Part shown: positions 45,469-57,809 of the stretch, piece by piece | Layout of the letters: every line of letters begins with the position of its first letter | Position numbering within the stretch: position 1 is the stretch's first letter | NCBI GenBank assembly: GCA_010015655.1 | Contig: ML976663.1 | Span: 1,133,359 to 1,197,358 of the forward strand | Source: Bimuria novae-zelandiae CBS 107.79 | Taxonomy: Eukaryota > Ascomycota > Dothideomycetes > Pleosporales > Didymosphaeriaceae | Direction: 5' to 3' | DNA: 64,000 nt | The notes under the pieces: generated by a model | What the model was told of the DNA's origin: nothing | The model's database searches: none | The model's input: only the letters and a program-made list of their open reading frames with translations | Position numbers and translations under genes: made by a program

Positions 45469-46053
45469 CTGAAGTGAAAGAGGAAAATCAAAGGATCGGA
45501 AAGAGGAAAGAGCTAAAGAACAGCACAGCAACAGCTACGCACAATAATCAAGGAGGTTTGCCGAAACCACACGAGCACACAGCACCCTCAGCTCAACTTG
45601 TAAAAGAAACCACCAACTCGGTATGGCACTAGAGGCTGTTTGTTGCCAGTTCTGTGGAGCAAGGCGCGTGGAGCATTCTGAGTAATGCACATGGTGACAA
45701 ATGCGCCGCGGACTCAACACGGATTTATGCGAAGGTGAGGACGTCATGGGGAAAGTGCTCTTAGTTGGTGCGTCTCCGATAATTTTCGCTGACGGCAACA
45801 AGGCGGAGATCCACCGCCAGCGGCCGCTATCTGCAACTCTAAAGATCCTTAGCTAGTCGGAATGCTGTATTTGAGTCGCTATCATGTGCAGGCGCGGTAG
45901 ATCGACGGGCAAGCTGAAATGTTGCGTTGGGGTTTTCCACGGGCGAGTTGACGCATCGTACTAATATTGACTCTCTTCGCGACGGTCACTAAGATGACCC
46001 TTTGTTCCGCGTCTACATTGCTGATCTTGTAGTAATATAAATTTTCAATTATA
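45469..46053. other. Upstream region of the ABC transporter
   Basis: About 580 bp between the first recognised transporter exon and Tc1/mariner copy B. It should contain the promoter and perhaps a short first exon, which I could not identify with confidence. Confidence 0.4.
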
Positions 46054-46194
46054 CAAAGGGTAATCTCAATAAAGCCGGCCGTCATGTGACTTGCCAAGAC
46101 GCTAGCGCGTCACTAGCGGAACAGAGTCTCCGAGCCTCCAAGAGCTCTGTAGAGCGTCAACACCTACACTTCAACCTCACGTTTCTCACTCAAT

Positions 46195-47653
46195 ATGGCT
46201 TCAAATCCTGCCCCAAAAAAAAAAAAAAAAAAAACTCTCGATTGCTGTCAGAAGCCCAGCTAGCTGCTATTGTCGTTCTCAGAACATAATACAACCTCAC
46301 TTTCCCAGAAATCGCCACTGATTTGGGTATAACTGACCACGCATATAGTAAGGCATTTCGACGCGTCAAAGATGCTGCAAAGGTCGACTCACTGCAGGAA
46401 TTGCTAGCTGCAACACCTACAGTCAAGCAGTCTCCTCCTAGCAGACCTGTAAAGGTACGCGATGGCTCTACGCTGAGCGCAAGACCACGGCATGATATCA
46501 TCGTATATGGCACCTACCGGGTGCATGACGCTGTCAGAGACCTCTGCGCAGAAGCTGGCATCACACTTAGTAAGAATATAGTCTATAATATTGCTAGGGA
46601 GCACCGCGACGAGCAGCACCTATACGTAATAACTTATAAAGTACAACCTAAAAAACTAGCGCTTAGTAGTAACGATAAGGACTAACGACTATAGTACTAT
46701 GCCTAGCTTAAGGCTAAAAATAACTTACACTTTCTACGCATTATATTTATTTGCTATAATAAGATCTTTAAGTCTATTAGCGGGAGCAATATACGTAGCG
46801 GAAAGTAAAGGATTTCAAGATTAGTTAGACAAGATAGTAATATCTACGCACTACCTATAACGCTATCTAAATTTAGTCTTATAATCTACGCTACTACTTT
46901 AACTAATACTACTTGCTCTTATTAACGCCTTTACGTTGTTTAGGCTTAAGATAACGATATAAGCCGTAAAGACCTTATACAACGCGACTTCTATATAAAT
47001 AATATAGTAAAGGAGGCCCTTAAGGTTAAACACTCTTACGCGACTATCGCTGGCACCTATAAAAAATAGTAACTATAGGAAATTAACTATAATATTACCT
47101 ATAATAATAGTTAACGCTAAGCTACTAATAAAGCTACTAGTAAGAAAGGTGGAACTCTCCGCGCAGGTATTAAGAAACCTTTTACTATAGAAAGTTCTTT
47201 AAAATAGAGGAGTTTGTATGCAAAGGAGGGAAGGGCATAAACGGCATCTAGTACGTAGAGAACATACTTAAGAAACACCTATTCCTTTATTACTATACTA
47301 TACGCGATAATAACTAAGGCGTAGCTATCTATTTAATTTAAGATAACGTTTACCTATACTTACTAGGCCTCTAGTACTGCCAGCTAGAAATTGAAGCTCT
47401 AGGAATTAAGTTTGGCCCTCAGCCTCCCAATTCACCCGACTTACACCTAATTGAGCGCTGTTTTGGGCGTCTAGAAGGTTTTTTGGCAAGTTACGAATGC
47501 CTATCAAGTTCCAAGGAGGCCAAAAAGGCTGCAGAACAGTACATAAAGGAGGTCTGGCAAGGTGATAAGACACTCAGGCAGTATATGGCCGAAAAGCTTC
47601 ATCCCACCTACTTTATGCGCGTTGCAGAGCTCTGCGAGGACGTAGGTGGCTAG
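46195..47653 (+). pseudogene. Tc1/mariner transposase (DDE_3 type), broken
   Basis: The ATG at 46195 gives MASNPAP followed by a run of 20 adenines (46215-46234) that throws the frame off. The correct frame resumes as LLSEAQLAAIVVLR, then a TAA, then FPEIATDLGITDHAYSKAF, the helix-turn-helix. The middle is RIP-degraded. The C-terminal catalytic end is open from about 47370: LEIEALGIKFGPQPPNSPDL followed by IERCFGRLEGFL, the NSPDLxxIE signature of the last catalytic residue, to the TAG at 47651. At least the adenine run, one TAA and the RIP stops inactivate it. Confidence 0.85.
46215..46234. repeat. Poly-A run of 20
   Basis: A homopolymer inside the transposase frame, coding for a lysine run. 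The assembly gap in copy A starts at the matching position, so this run is probably what broke the assembly there. Confidence 0.95.
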
Positions 47654-47802
47654 AACAACTTTACAGCATAATTAGAACATCTTATTTGGGTGTATTTGCT
47701 CATACTTTAGATGGAATCAAGATGCCCGACTTTTGAAGTTGCTACCCCTGCAGGAATCCCTGCTGCACGTGACGGCCGACTTTATTGAGATTACCCTTTG
47801 TA

Positions 47803-48587
47803 AGTCGCCTCCCTTTCTTCACCCGCTGTGCCACCAATCCCATTGCTGTGGACCCGATGACATAATATCAATAACGCCAATTCCGTACCCGGCAATTGGG
47901 CGGAGTTCCGAGCAAAGTCTCTATTCGGCCTAGCGTTTATCAACACCATGCATGAACACTGTCAATGCACCAGTGTATCTTGTTTGGCGAATCCCACAGT
48001 TATCGCCGGGCCAGTACCAATTTTGAGTGCATCAATTGTGTGCTCCAGGGTGCGGGTTACGCGAAAATTTACACCTGGGTGCCCGTCCTGGGGCCTGCGC
48101 CCGTCTGTGAGTTGGGTTTGTCAGCTCCGAGGCGACCAGAGATCCTACGGTCAGAGGCTCAACGCTCCGCGGTCAGTCTAGCAAATTCTGTAGACTTACT
48201 CATGCCTTGTGGGTTTCACATTCCAACTTACTCGTGATGCGTAAGGAAGTCGTGGTTTATTTTATCTTAGTGTTCTAATTACCTGTCCATATAAGTCTTT
48301 GCCGCATAGCGCATTCCTGTTTAGATACCGCCTACTATACGTGAAGGCTCACCAATGCAACATCACACCAACGGCAAAGCTTATACGAGAACACCATGTT
48401 CAATTGAGATGCTCCATAAAATTACATGCCCATATCCAAAACGCCAGTGACGTGACGTAGACACGTGACGAAAGACGACGAAGGAAAAAGTAAAAGCCTA
48501 TCACGAAACGACTCCAGCACCAAGCCTGGGTATCTCCGGTCCTCAAACACCTATCGCAAGGCCCCACAAGCAAGCACGTGAAGAGGC
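47803..48587. other. Flank between copy B and TOP2, no gene seen
   Basis: About 785 bp downstream of the TOP2 stop codon. Short frames around 47948-48237 have no recognised domain. It probably contains the TOP2 3' untranslated region. Confidence 0.45.
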
Positions 48588-51500
48588 TTACTCGCTGTCA
48601 TCGTCAAAGTTCGCCTCGCTCGGCTCCTCGCTCTCCTCATCATCGCTAATAACGTACTTGGCCGGCTTGGCCGCTGCCCTACGCCCAGGACGCGCAGCAG
48701 CAGGCCTCGGCTTGACGATAGACTCATCTTCCTCGTCGTCGGAGAGGATGTCGTTCGCCAGATCGTTCGCGTCGTCCTCCTCTTCCTCATCTGAATCGAT
48801 GGTAATGGGCTTCTTGGCCTTGGATGCTGCAAGCTTAGGCGGCGCGAGATCTTTAGTCTTGCCTAGGCGAGCAGCGTAGGCCTTCGCCGCAGGACTGAGT
48901 TGCGTTGACTTCTTCGCCACAACGGTTGAAGCAGTAGGCTTAGGCTTCGCGACAGCTTTCGCCTTTGGCACCGCCTTGACGGGTGCCTTCTTCTTGATGC
49001 TAAGAAGCAGATCGTCTTCCGACTCATCGATGTCCATAGCACCATCGAGATTTCGGGCAGCGGGTTTCTCGGGTGAACTTGGCGCCAAAACGTCGTAGTT
49101 GGTCTCATCCATAACGTCGTCATCGTCGTCATCGATGGGAGATGGTTTAGCACGACTATTGGGTTTCGAAGCTCCATTGGTAGCACTACCGGGACGGGCG
49201 CTGCTGGGACGAGTGGGGGCGGAGAATAGCGGACGGTCGTTGCCGCTGTCGCCGATGCCCCTGACCATAGTGCTGACGTCGAAGTCGTCGTCACTGAGAC
49301 CCTCGCTATCACTGTCTTTGTCGACTGCATAGTTCGTGGCTTTCTTCGCCGCGCCGCGGGCAGTCCGTCCATTCGTGACGGTCTCAGCGGGTTTCTTCTT
49401 GCTAGCCTCTTTTGCAACAGCAGCAAAGACGTCCGAATCTGACTCCGAGTCGATGGGAGCGGGGGCGGCCTTCTTGACGTTCTTTCCGCCAGGGGCTCGG
49501 CCTTGTTTCGAGGTAGCTGCAGGTGCAGACGCGGGCTCATCAACATCCATCGCGTCGTCTGCTGCTGGTGGCGATGGCTTCTTCAGATAACCAAGCAAGC
49601 CTGGCTGCTTTGTAACAGTGGTCTTCGACGGGGCTGGCTTCTTGACTGAGTCATCTGGGTCCTTCTTCAGATAACTGAGAAGACCTCCGGTCTTTGGCCT
49701 GGCCTTCTTCTTAGCAGGGCCATAGTCGGAGATCTCATCGGAGTCAGAATCAGAGTCGGTCCGCTTCTTCTTGCGCTTGCCAGCGCCCTTGGCACCGATT
49801 CCAAGCTTGCGAGAGTCGCGACGACCCATATTTGCGATCTTCTTCTTGCGCTTGTTTTCGTCGTCAAGCTGCGTTTCCCACTCGGCAACGAAGTCATCGA
49901 GATCGCGCGTCCAGATATCCCTCGGGGTCAGCTTCTGAAGAGCGTCAATCTCCTCTTCCTTCTCGCCGATCTGCCTTTGAAGCTTCTCCACCCGCTCCTG
50001 AGTCAAAGACCAAATGGCCATCTGTGACATATTAGCTATACTTCAACGTTCATTCTGTGATACACTTACGCCAAGCAGGTAGTCATAGTCGCTCGCGCCA
50101 ATAGCGGCGTCTCGCGCACTCTCTTCATCATCTTGTGCATCCTCTTGTTCACCGGCCGTCTTGGCATCTGCGACCTTGGGGAACGGTGTGAAGCCAAGCT
50201 TCCTCAGCTCTTCCACGAGAACAGCCTTCTTCTTCTTGGATACGATAAGCTTGCCATCGATGATCATCTGGATGAAACGAGCTTGATTTGTCATCTTGAT
50301 AAGCTCCTTGTTCAACTGTTCGAGCTGGTGTGCTTTGCGCTTCTCGTAATATCGCAGGCGAATGTGATAGAACTCTTCCATGATATCGAGCACACTAGCG
50401 TACTTGTGAATTCGACCCTGAGAGTCGAAGGCAACCAAGTTAGATGTCGCCATTGTGGAAGAAAGTTTGAAAGTGTCTTCGAAACCCTTGGCTCGGGCAG
50501 CTTGCATATGCTTGTCCTCCATCTTTATTATGAAGCGGACTTTGTCCGGAGTATTGTAGTCGACGTAGTCCTTGATGATGGATGGCACCTTCTCTGCCTT
50601 GATGATGTCTTCGAGTTTCTCCTTGAAATCCTGTGACCAGTAACGCACAGGCAATTCCGTGATCTCGAGCTCGTTCTCACCGGTCTCTTGGATGATGCCA
50701 GTAAATTTGTAACGATCGTTCGGCAGCTCTTCGACAGTGCCAGTGAATCCGCGGAACCATGGAGCCATCGGTTTCATGTCCTCTTTCGAGGCACCGTCCC
50801 GCATGCGGATTCGCAGGTTCTCTACGATCTCAATTGGGTTGTAATTGGGAATAGAAGAACTCCAACCGGTGCCAATGCCGTCTGAGCCGTTCACCAGCAC
50901 CATGGGCAAGATAGGAACGTACATTTCAGGTTCAATCTTGTTCCCGTCTGATTCTCCATACTTGAGGAGAGCATCGTCTTGCGGGTGGAAAATGCGCCGA
51001 GCGAAAGGTGATAGACGGGTGTAGATGTACCTGGCGGAGGCAGCATCTTTACCACCTTGTAGTCGCGATCCGAAGTTGCCACTTGGTTCCAAGCAATTGA
51101 TGTTGTTGGAGCCGACGAAATTCTGCGCGAGACCGACAATGGTTCCTTGCATAGAAGCCTCACCGTAAGCGTAGTCAGTGGTACCAGAGACGGAACCAGC
51201 AAGGTCAACGACCTTCACGTCCTTCTTCAAGTTGCGTCTAAAGCAGGTGTAGAGGACCTTGCGCTGGCCAGGCTTGAAACCGTCGACAATGGAAGGAATG
51301 GAACGCAAATTGTCTGCCATACTGAACAAAATGAGTTCTTTGTTGACGAAGTCGTCATATGTGATCTCCTTCGTGGTCAAGTCAAGGTGATTACCAGGCA
51401 CGAACTCTCGCAACCACTCCTTACGAGCATCGGCTTTTTTTTTGGAGAAGGCGAGCTCAATAAGCTCCTCTTCTTGTGCTCGCATGGTGTGGAATGCCTT

Positions 51501-53820
51501 CATGTGGGTGTCGAGATCTCGGAAATAAACCTGGGCATCGTCGGGTCCGCTGGTACCCAATCCCTTGTAGTACTTGTGATCCCATCCCTTTTCATGCTTG
51601 TGCTGTTCTTTCCACTCTTCGTACTCGGGCATGGAGAAGAAGCTCTTCAGGCCTCGAGGATGCTTTGGATCACCTTTCCAAACTTTGACAATAGGAGTGA
51701 TGAATTCCATCAAGAAGTTGGGGATCTTCAACAAGCTAGGGAACTGACATTGTAGAAAGTTGATCAACAGCCCCTTGATGTGACTACCGTCGTGATCTTG
51801 ATCCGTCATGATCATAATGTGACCATATCGAAGACCTTTCGTGTCTGTGTATTCCTTCTTGTGCTGGAGACCAACGAACTTCTTGATGTTCTGAATTTCC
51901 TGATTCTTGGAGATTTGATCGATAGATGCATCGCGGACGTTGAGAAGTTTACCACGTAGGGGGAACACGCCGAAGTAGTCAGGATTGACGACGGCACGGC
52001 CGGCCAAAGCTAGAAGAGCAGCGGAGTCACCTTCAGTCAGGATAAGAGTACACCTGTGGCCATCCTTGGTGCCTGCTTTATTCGCGTCTGTGAGCTTGGA
52101 GTTGCTCATGCGACTCCGCTTATTCCCATCGGTCTTCTTCAGCAGCTGGTCGGCCTTCTGCTGGGCGAAATGCATGATATTCTGGATGACCTCGGTCTTT
52201 TCGATCGACTTGAGAAACTTGTCACTTAGAACGGGCTTACTGCCGAACTGGCTCGCCTTGGTGGTTAGTTGCTCCTTCGTCTGTGATGTGAAGGCGGGGT
52301 TCACAATCGAACAGTTGACAAAGAGGAAGATGTGGTTCTTGATCTGAGCCGGCTTGAGCTTGACACCGCCCTTGTTCTTCTTGTTGACAACGGCAAGCAG
52401 CTTCTCCACAATCTGGTCGGCGATGCAGTTCACGTGCGTACCACCGGAAGTTGTGGCGATGGAGTTGACGAACGAAACTTGGTTGAAAGATCCGTCTGAG
52501 ACGGCAAAACCGATATCCCAGCGGTCGTGGCGGTCAGTTATGATGACGTCCTTGTCCTCCTCTGACTTGCCCTGCTCCAGACGAATGGCCTTGGTGTACA
52601 TTTCCATGTACTTGGAGAAGCTGGTGACTTTGACGCGCTCATTGTTGAGATAGACTTTAATACCTCGCAGCGTACCAGCGATGTCGTACGTCCGGCGCTT
52701 GACGAGAGCTTCAAAGTCGTCATCAATGCCGGCCATGCCAAACTTCTTAAAGTCGGCTTTGTACGACACCTTGGTGTAGTCGTCGGCCTTGATGTCGGTG
52801 ATCTTGGCTTTGCCCATCTTGCTCATGTTGTCCGCCCATGTCTGCTTGTACTTCTTCTTCTGTTTCGAATCGACCGTCTCGAGGGTGAACTCTGTACTGA
52901 AGACGTTGCAAAGCTTGGCGCCGTAACCGTTGCGACCACCCGTAATCTTGGCCTGGTTGTCGTCATAGTTGGACGATGTCAAGAGGTGACCGAAAATCAT
53001 CTCAGGCACGTAGATGCCGTGTTCCTTGTGAATCTCAATCGGAATACCCTTGCCGTCATTCTTCACGGATATCTCGCCGGTTTCGCGGTCTAGTGTCACC
53101 CTAATCTCGCTCATGTTTTTATCGTTCTGCTTGTTGTCCGCCGCGTTCACAAGAATTTCGTCGAAAATCTTGTACAGACCAGGCACGTAGGAAACGTCGC
53201 GGAACTCCATGGCCTCGGTGGTCGAGTTGTACACCCACATCTTGTCTGAGGTTCGTTCCACGGAGCCAATGTAGGTGTCGGGTCGCTTCATGATGTGTTC
53301 CAAATGCGTAAGCTGAGGAGTTGTTAGCCTACACCAGTGCGACGGGAAGCACCGAACTCACCATCTGATACTTGCTGCTTGCGCCGCCAGCGGCCCCCTT
53401 GCCACTTAGCGCAGCGTCATCTATCCCGTCCATCATGTCAAAGCTCTCGTTGGCAATGCTCGCCAGAGGCTTGCCGCTCGACTTCTTAGCCGCCGGGGCC
53501 TTCTTCTGCTTTGGAGGCGTGTCGGCGAGCTGCGACTCGTCGTCGTCGTCGACAGCGTCGTCGTGCATGTCTATGTCCGAGTTCTCTTCGTCCGAGACAT
53601 CCTTGGGCTTCTTCTTGGGCACTGCTTTCGCCTTTGCTGGCGCTTTGGGTTTCGGCGGTGCGTTGGGTTCCTTCGCTGGGCGGCCCCGAGGCTTTACAGA
53701 ACCGGCGGCCTTTTTGGGAGCTGCCACCTTCGCCTTTACAGCCTTCGTGACCTTTGCAGGTTTGGCGGGCGGTGCAAAGTCAAAGCTGGCGCCTTCGTCG
53801 AAGTCGGACTCGCTGTCCAT
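48588..53820 (-). CDS. TOP2: DNA topoisomerase II
   Basis: The enzyme passes one DNA duplex through another using ATP and is needed to separate chromosomes; it is nuclear. Three exons (53362-53820, 50070-53312, 48588-50021) with two 48-bp introns and phase 0 give 1711 residues. An acidic/lysine-rich N-terminal extension of about 150 residues precedes the GHKL ATPase (GRNGYGAKL at about 279). The TOPRIM motifs EGDSA (about 580) and DQDHDGSHIKG (about 657) follow. The catalytic tyrosine is in AASARYIYT (about Y915). The last exon encodes a 470-residue, charged C-terminal domain rich in SDSD and lysine repeats, typical for regulation and nuclear targeting. It is longer than yeast Top2 (1428 residues), mostly at the two ends. 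The ATG at 53820 starts MDSESDFDEG. Confidence 0.95.
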
Positions 53821-54576
53821 TGTGGCTGTATCAAAGGAAAAGTCCCGCGGGACAGAAGGTAAAAGAAATAGCACTAGCGCCCCAATCAGTAGGCGACGTG
53901 AGCGGTGTATAGAAGCGAAGAGTGTAGTGGGGTGAAGAAATGGAGAATGACCGTGTTGTGGTCGCGCTCCGTGTTTATTGTTCGAGTCGGTTGCTGCGGC
54001 GAATCAATTTGCGCGTCGCAGGGACTCGCGCTAAGAGTCGCGCTAACATCATGCGCTAAGTCTCTCCTAGCTAGCCTCTTGGGCTTCTCTCACTGTACCT
54101 CTGTGAACGATAAAAGGTGAGGGTGAGGAGGAGTAAGAGTAAGAGTCACAAAGCTATAGGTACGTAGAGAGCTGAAGATCTAAAGTGCTATTAGCCTAAA
54201 GGCAGACGAGTTTGCAAACACGAGTACTTGAACTACGCTAAAACATACAAGTAAACGAGCAAATGCCACATCGTGAGAATCCAGTAATAATGTACCTTTT
54301 TTTTTGTATTCGTTCAAGCGGACCAGGTCAGGCGATCTTTTCTAGAATGGCATGCTTGGATGGGAAGTGTTGCAAGCGATTAGCGCCCTCTAAATATTAG
54401 TAAGCAGGAACTCACCTCACACGCTCGCAGTCGTTTCGTCACTCCACGATACATAGCGGCGCCTGAACTTTCTACTTTACTTGTTTTCCAGGGCAACGGA
54501 TCTAGGATTCGATTTCCACTTGAACGTTATGTCACTGTAGATTGCTTGACTCTCTCGATCAATCCCGGACAACAAT
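53821..54576. promoter_or_regulatory. Divergent promoter region of TOP2 and a Zn2Cys6 gene
   Basis: About 755 bp between the two start codons. Three copies of GCGCTAA lie at 54028, 54040 and 54053, about one helical turn apart, roughly 210-235 bp upstream of the TOP2 ATG. A T-run of about 11 lies at 54298-54308. No factor is assigned. Confidence 0.5.
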
Positions 54577-55887
54577 ATGGCCACCCCTTTGTCGAAACGC
54601 AAGTCATGCACCGAATGTGTAAAAGCGAAGCGAAAGTGTGGTATGGAGCTACCTAAGTGTACTAGATGCACGAAGAAGAACATCATATGCGCATACCCCA
54701 GTAAGAGCATGGCTTCAGAAATACCTATACCGGAACTGGAGTTCCCTTGGCTTGATGACTTGCTGCGGGATCCTAACGCCCTGCCTTGGGAGGGTTCGTT
54801 GCAGCCGCAACTTGACGCGGCTTCTGCGTCTTATTCGGGTAGTTCGGAGTCGGACATCCAACTCCTGCCGCAGGTCGACTTTCCCGAACTCTTTGTCCCG
54901 AAGAGCAGCAGGTCAACGTTGGCGCTTCCCGAGACAGAAGCCGCTCTGCACCGCTTCAAAACATGGCCAGAAAAGTGGGTCAAGGAAGGCAAGGCGCCGT
55001 TTATACACCCGCGTTTGTATACAAGCGACATGCCAAAGGCCTTGCAAAATGCTTATGCTGCATGCGCCATTTACTCTATCAAGACAGACCAGAACGCCTT
55101 CATCGCCTGGAATGTGATAGAATCTCTAGCGAATGGGCTACTGCGCTCTCCAAACCAAGCATCTTGGACGTCACTCGATTTACTGGCAGCAGTGCAGGCC
55201 TTACTCATTTTCCAATTCATCAGGCTGTTTGATGGCGATATAAGTCAACGTATGTGAGCTCCACATCATATCAATCAGAAGAGGCCTTGATCTTGTGTCC
55301 TAGATCAAATCCAGCTGACTCAAAATAAATTTGTTAACCCGTTCATCAAATTAGGCGCCCAAGCGGAGAGAGCTGAGCCTATATTGGAGACCTGGACGGA
55401 TCGACTCAACCGTCTCACCACAGAAGAACGAAGCTACACGGCAGAAACGGCACCGTCCTGGCGATCGTGGATCTTCGGCGAGTCTGTACGACGCACAAGT
55501 ATCATGAGCCTCTTCCTGGCCGGCATTTATTCGCTCGTAAAGACTGGCTATTGCACTTTGGGCCCACAAATATCTACACATTCATTCACGGCTCAACGGA
55601 AACTGTGGGATGCGACTGGCGCGCTTGAGTGGGAGCGCGTCAAGGCACAGCACGATCCTTTTTGGACCCCTGGCATGGATTTCGATCGTGTTATAACGCA
55701 AGGAAGCGGCGATGAGCTCGATGACTTTGGCATGGTGATGTTGATCACATATAAAGGGAGGGACGTTGTCGACCATTGGCTTGCGTTGTCACAAAACGGT
55801 TTCCCGACAGTGCCGGATCTTCATCAGAGCTTACTAGAAATGGCGCAGAGCACGCCTCACTGTCAAGAGCGAAGGACGTTGCCTTGA
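54577..55887 (+). CDS. Zn(II)2Cys6 transcription factor
   Basis: Two exons (54577-55249 and 55304-55887) with a 54-bp intron and matching phase give 418 residues. The binuclear zinc cluster is at residues 11-38 (CTECVKAKRKCGMELPKCTRC), with spacing C-x2-C-x6-C-x6-C-x2-C-x6-C, directly after the start, and basic residues between the second and third cysteines. The remainder is helical without a recognisable middle-homology domain, and it is shorter than most members. Such factors bind paired CGG triplets and regulate metabolism. The target is unknown; no biosynthetic genes are adjacent. Confidence 0.85.
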
Positions 55888-56433
55888 TACATCGTATCAG
55901 CGACTTAGGTCCACGCTAGGTCGGTATGTCGATGTTTCAGGGGAATTGAGCACGCGTCTGGTTGCAGTCCTGGTTGTTAGCCGCTCGCAATCGGTATTGC
56001 TCAGGCTCGTGAGATCTGGCTACACTATAGCACGAGAGAACGGGCGTCGCGCCCTGGGTTGAGTTACTACTAGATGCAGCAAAAATTTGTCGATCGACTT
56101 TTTTGCAAGAATGATTCGCTTTACCGTGGATGTTTCGGCGCTTCAAGCAATACTCACCTCACACTCACCACGTGAAGGGAAAGAAATCTCTTCGTTCACC
56201 AACAGCGTCAACCGACAGCGCCGACGCGGTTTGACGCGACCCTATGCGTTCAAAACAAACCGCACCTTCCTCACATGGTCTGCCGCCGGCGCACCAAAGG
56301 TTTTAAACCAGCCCACAGCTACGAACTTGCCCAGTGGATCCCGGTATAACTCACTAACCCAACAGCCTTCGAGCAACACTCTTTTCGTCTGCACTGCCGT
56401 CTCTCTCTCTCTCTCTCTCTCTTTCAAGCCAAC
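55888..56433. promoter_or_regulatory. Upstream region of the four-exon hypothetical gene
   Basis: About 545 bp ending in a pyrimidine-rich tract with a perfect CT dinucleotide run (56400-56422), 11 bp before the ATG at 56434. CT-rich leaders just before the start are common in fungal genes and mark the likely transcription start area. Confidence 0.5.
56400..56422. repeat. CT microsatellite in the leader
   Basis: About eleven TC/CT dinucleotides sit immediately upstream of the start codon of the following gene, probably in its 5' untranslated region or core promoter. Confidence 0.9.
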
Positions 56434-57809
56434 ATGTCTCCTAAGCGCAAGGCCACCGAGCAACCTACCGGCGCCGCAGTCGAGCTCAAGAAGCCACGCG
56501 TCATCAACGACGGCCGCAGCTCTACCCTCATTCCCGTCGGCGAGCGCAAGGTAGCCAAGAAGGGCGCCCGCGAGCCGGAGCTGCTGCGCATGCTCTGCCA
56601 GGACAAAGTCAGCGGCGAGAAGAAGGAACTGCACTTCAAGAAGCTCGTCCACGCCGATATCGACTGGTACAACAAAGACCACATCGACAAGATCAATGCG
56701 TGGCGCAACCAGATCTACGGCCGCGCAGGCATCAAACAGAAGACCGTCACGATGTGGACCAAGGACGAAGAGGCGTACGTCGAGCTGTACTGGCAGCTGC
56801 TCGTGGCTGAAGCCAACAAGCGCGGCATCCTTATGCCGAAGCCCAAGGTGATTCGCGAAGACTTCAACAACTTCTTCAAGGGCACCCGTGGAAGCGGTCC
56901 GTTCACATCCAAGATGGCCCGGTTGACCAAGGGCCTGAAGCCCTACCTGGAGGGCAAGCTACTTGGACACCGAGGCGATTCTTACTACCCAAAGATAACC
57001 CAGGATATGGTATCCGAGTATCGGGCGCTCAAGGACGACCTCGTTAAGTTGGGTTGCAAGGATGATAAAGTCATCCCCTGGAACGAGGTTGAGGATGAGA
57101 CCAACACCGAGGCCCATGTTCTACGATGCCGGGCGTGGCTCAGCAGCCTGCCCGATCTGAACGATGTTCAGATGAAAGAGCCGAAGGAGGAGGAGGAGGA
57201 TGCGACTCTCGTGGGCTTTGAGGAATTAGACAAGGAGCTGTTGGAGCTGGCCACGGGAAGTAAGTTGACTGTGTAACGTGGGCTGTGTTACCCCAGGATG
57301 GGTAATACAATGCTCGCCCCCGAAACAGCTACAGAGTAGCCTGGGGTGACTTGACCGTGCTTACGTTCTGTTTGGCGAGAGATTGTCCTTGCGCTATCTG
57401 CGACTTATTCGAGGACGTAAGAACCGCCAGTGCATAGTAAGGTCACTAACATCGCGCAGAGTTGGCATCCCCAAGCAAAGTGCGTGCGGACTCGGTGGCT
57501 CCGGCTGCCGGTGCTGTCGGGCACGACAGCGAGATCACCCTCGTCGGAGAGGAGGTCATCGTCGAGAAGGCCCAAGGTGAGTTGATCGGCAACGGCCAGC
57601 GAGTTGCCCTACGGTATACTTTCATAGAGGTTCCTGCTAACGTCGCTGCAGGTACAGACTGCGTCACCGCTGAGGCCAGCGACGAAGGCGCCCAGGCCGA
57701 GTGCCTCCCTGACTCCGATCAAGAGGGTAAGCTCCGTCTCCGCTTATTAAGGTTGTTGCTGACATTGTTAAAAGCTGCCGAGACTCTCCTGGCCTTTTAC
57801 GGCTCTTAG
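56434..57809 (+). CDS. Hypothetical protein, possibly Myb/SANT-like, four exons
   Basis: Exons 56434-57259, 57460-57576, 57652-57726 and 57775-57809 join with consistent phase (each intron in phase 1; 200, 75 and 48 bp) to 350 residues, ending LLAFYGS. The N-terminus (MSPKRKATEQP) is basic and could be a nuclear signal. A tryptophan-containing helical part follows (WYNKDHIDKINAWRNQ, then VTMWTKDEEAYVELYWQLL, then REDFNNFFKGTRG), resembling a divergent Myb/SANT-type module. An acidic PKEEEEDATLVG segment precedes the C-terminal exons. No function is asserted. The long uninterrupted first exon is convincing coding sequence; the three small downstream exons rest on splice signals and phase. Confidence 0.7.

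Larger units (their letters stand above)
46054..47800 (+). mobile_element. Tc1/mariner element, copy B, full length
   Basis: It is 1747 bp long with terminal inverted repeats of about 37 bp starting CAAAGGGTAATCTCAATAAA and ending with the reverse complement, flanked by TA at 46052-46053 and 47801-47802. It is oriented opposite to copy A at 1-838. The left about 620 bp and right about 400 bp have normal composition, while about 46690-47390 is AT-rich with dense TAA/TAG, so RIP damage is confined to the middle. Confidence 0.92.

Noticed and set aside
47948..48237. Small cysteine-containing frames downstream of copy B
   Set aside because: No signal-peptide-like start and no conserved pattern; likely chance frames.
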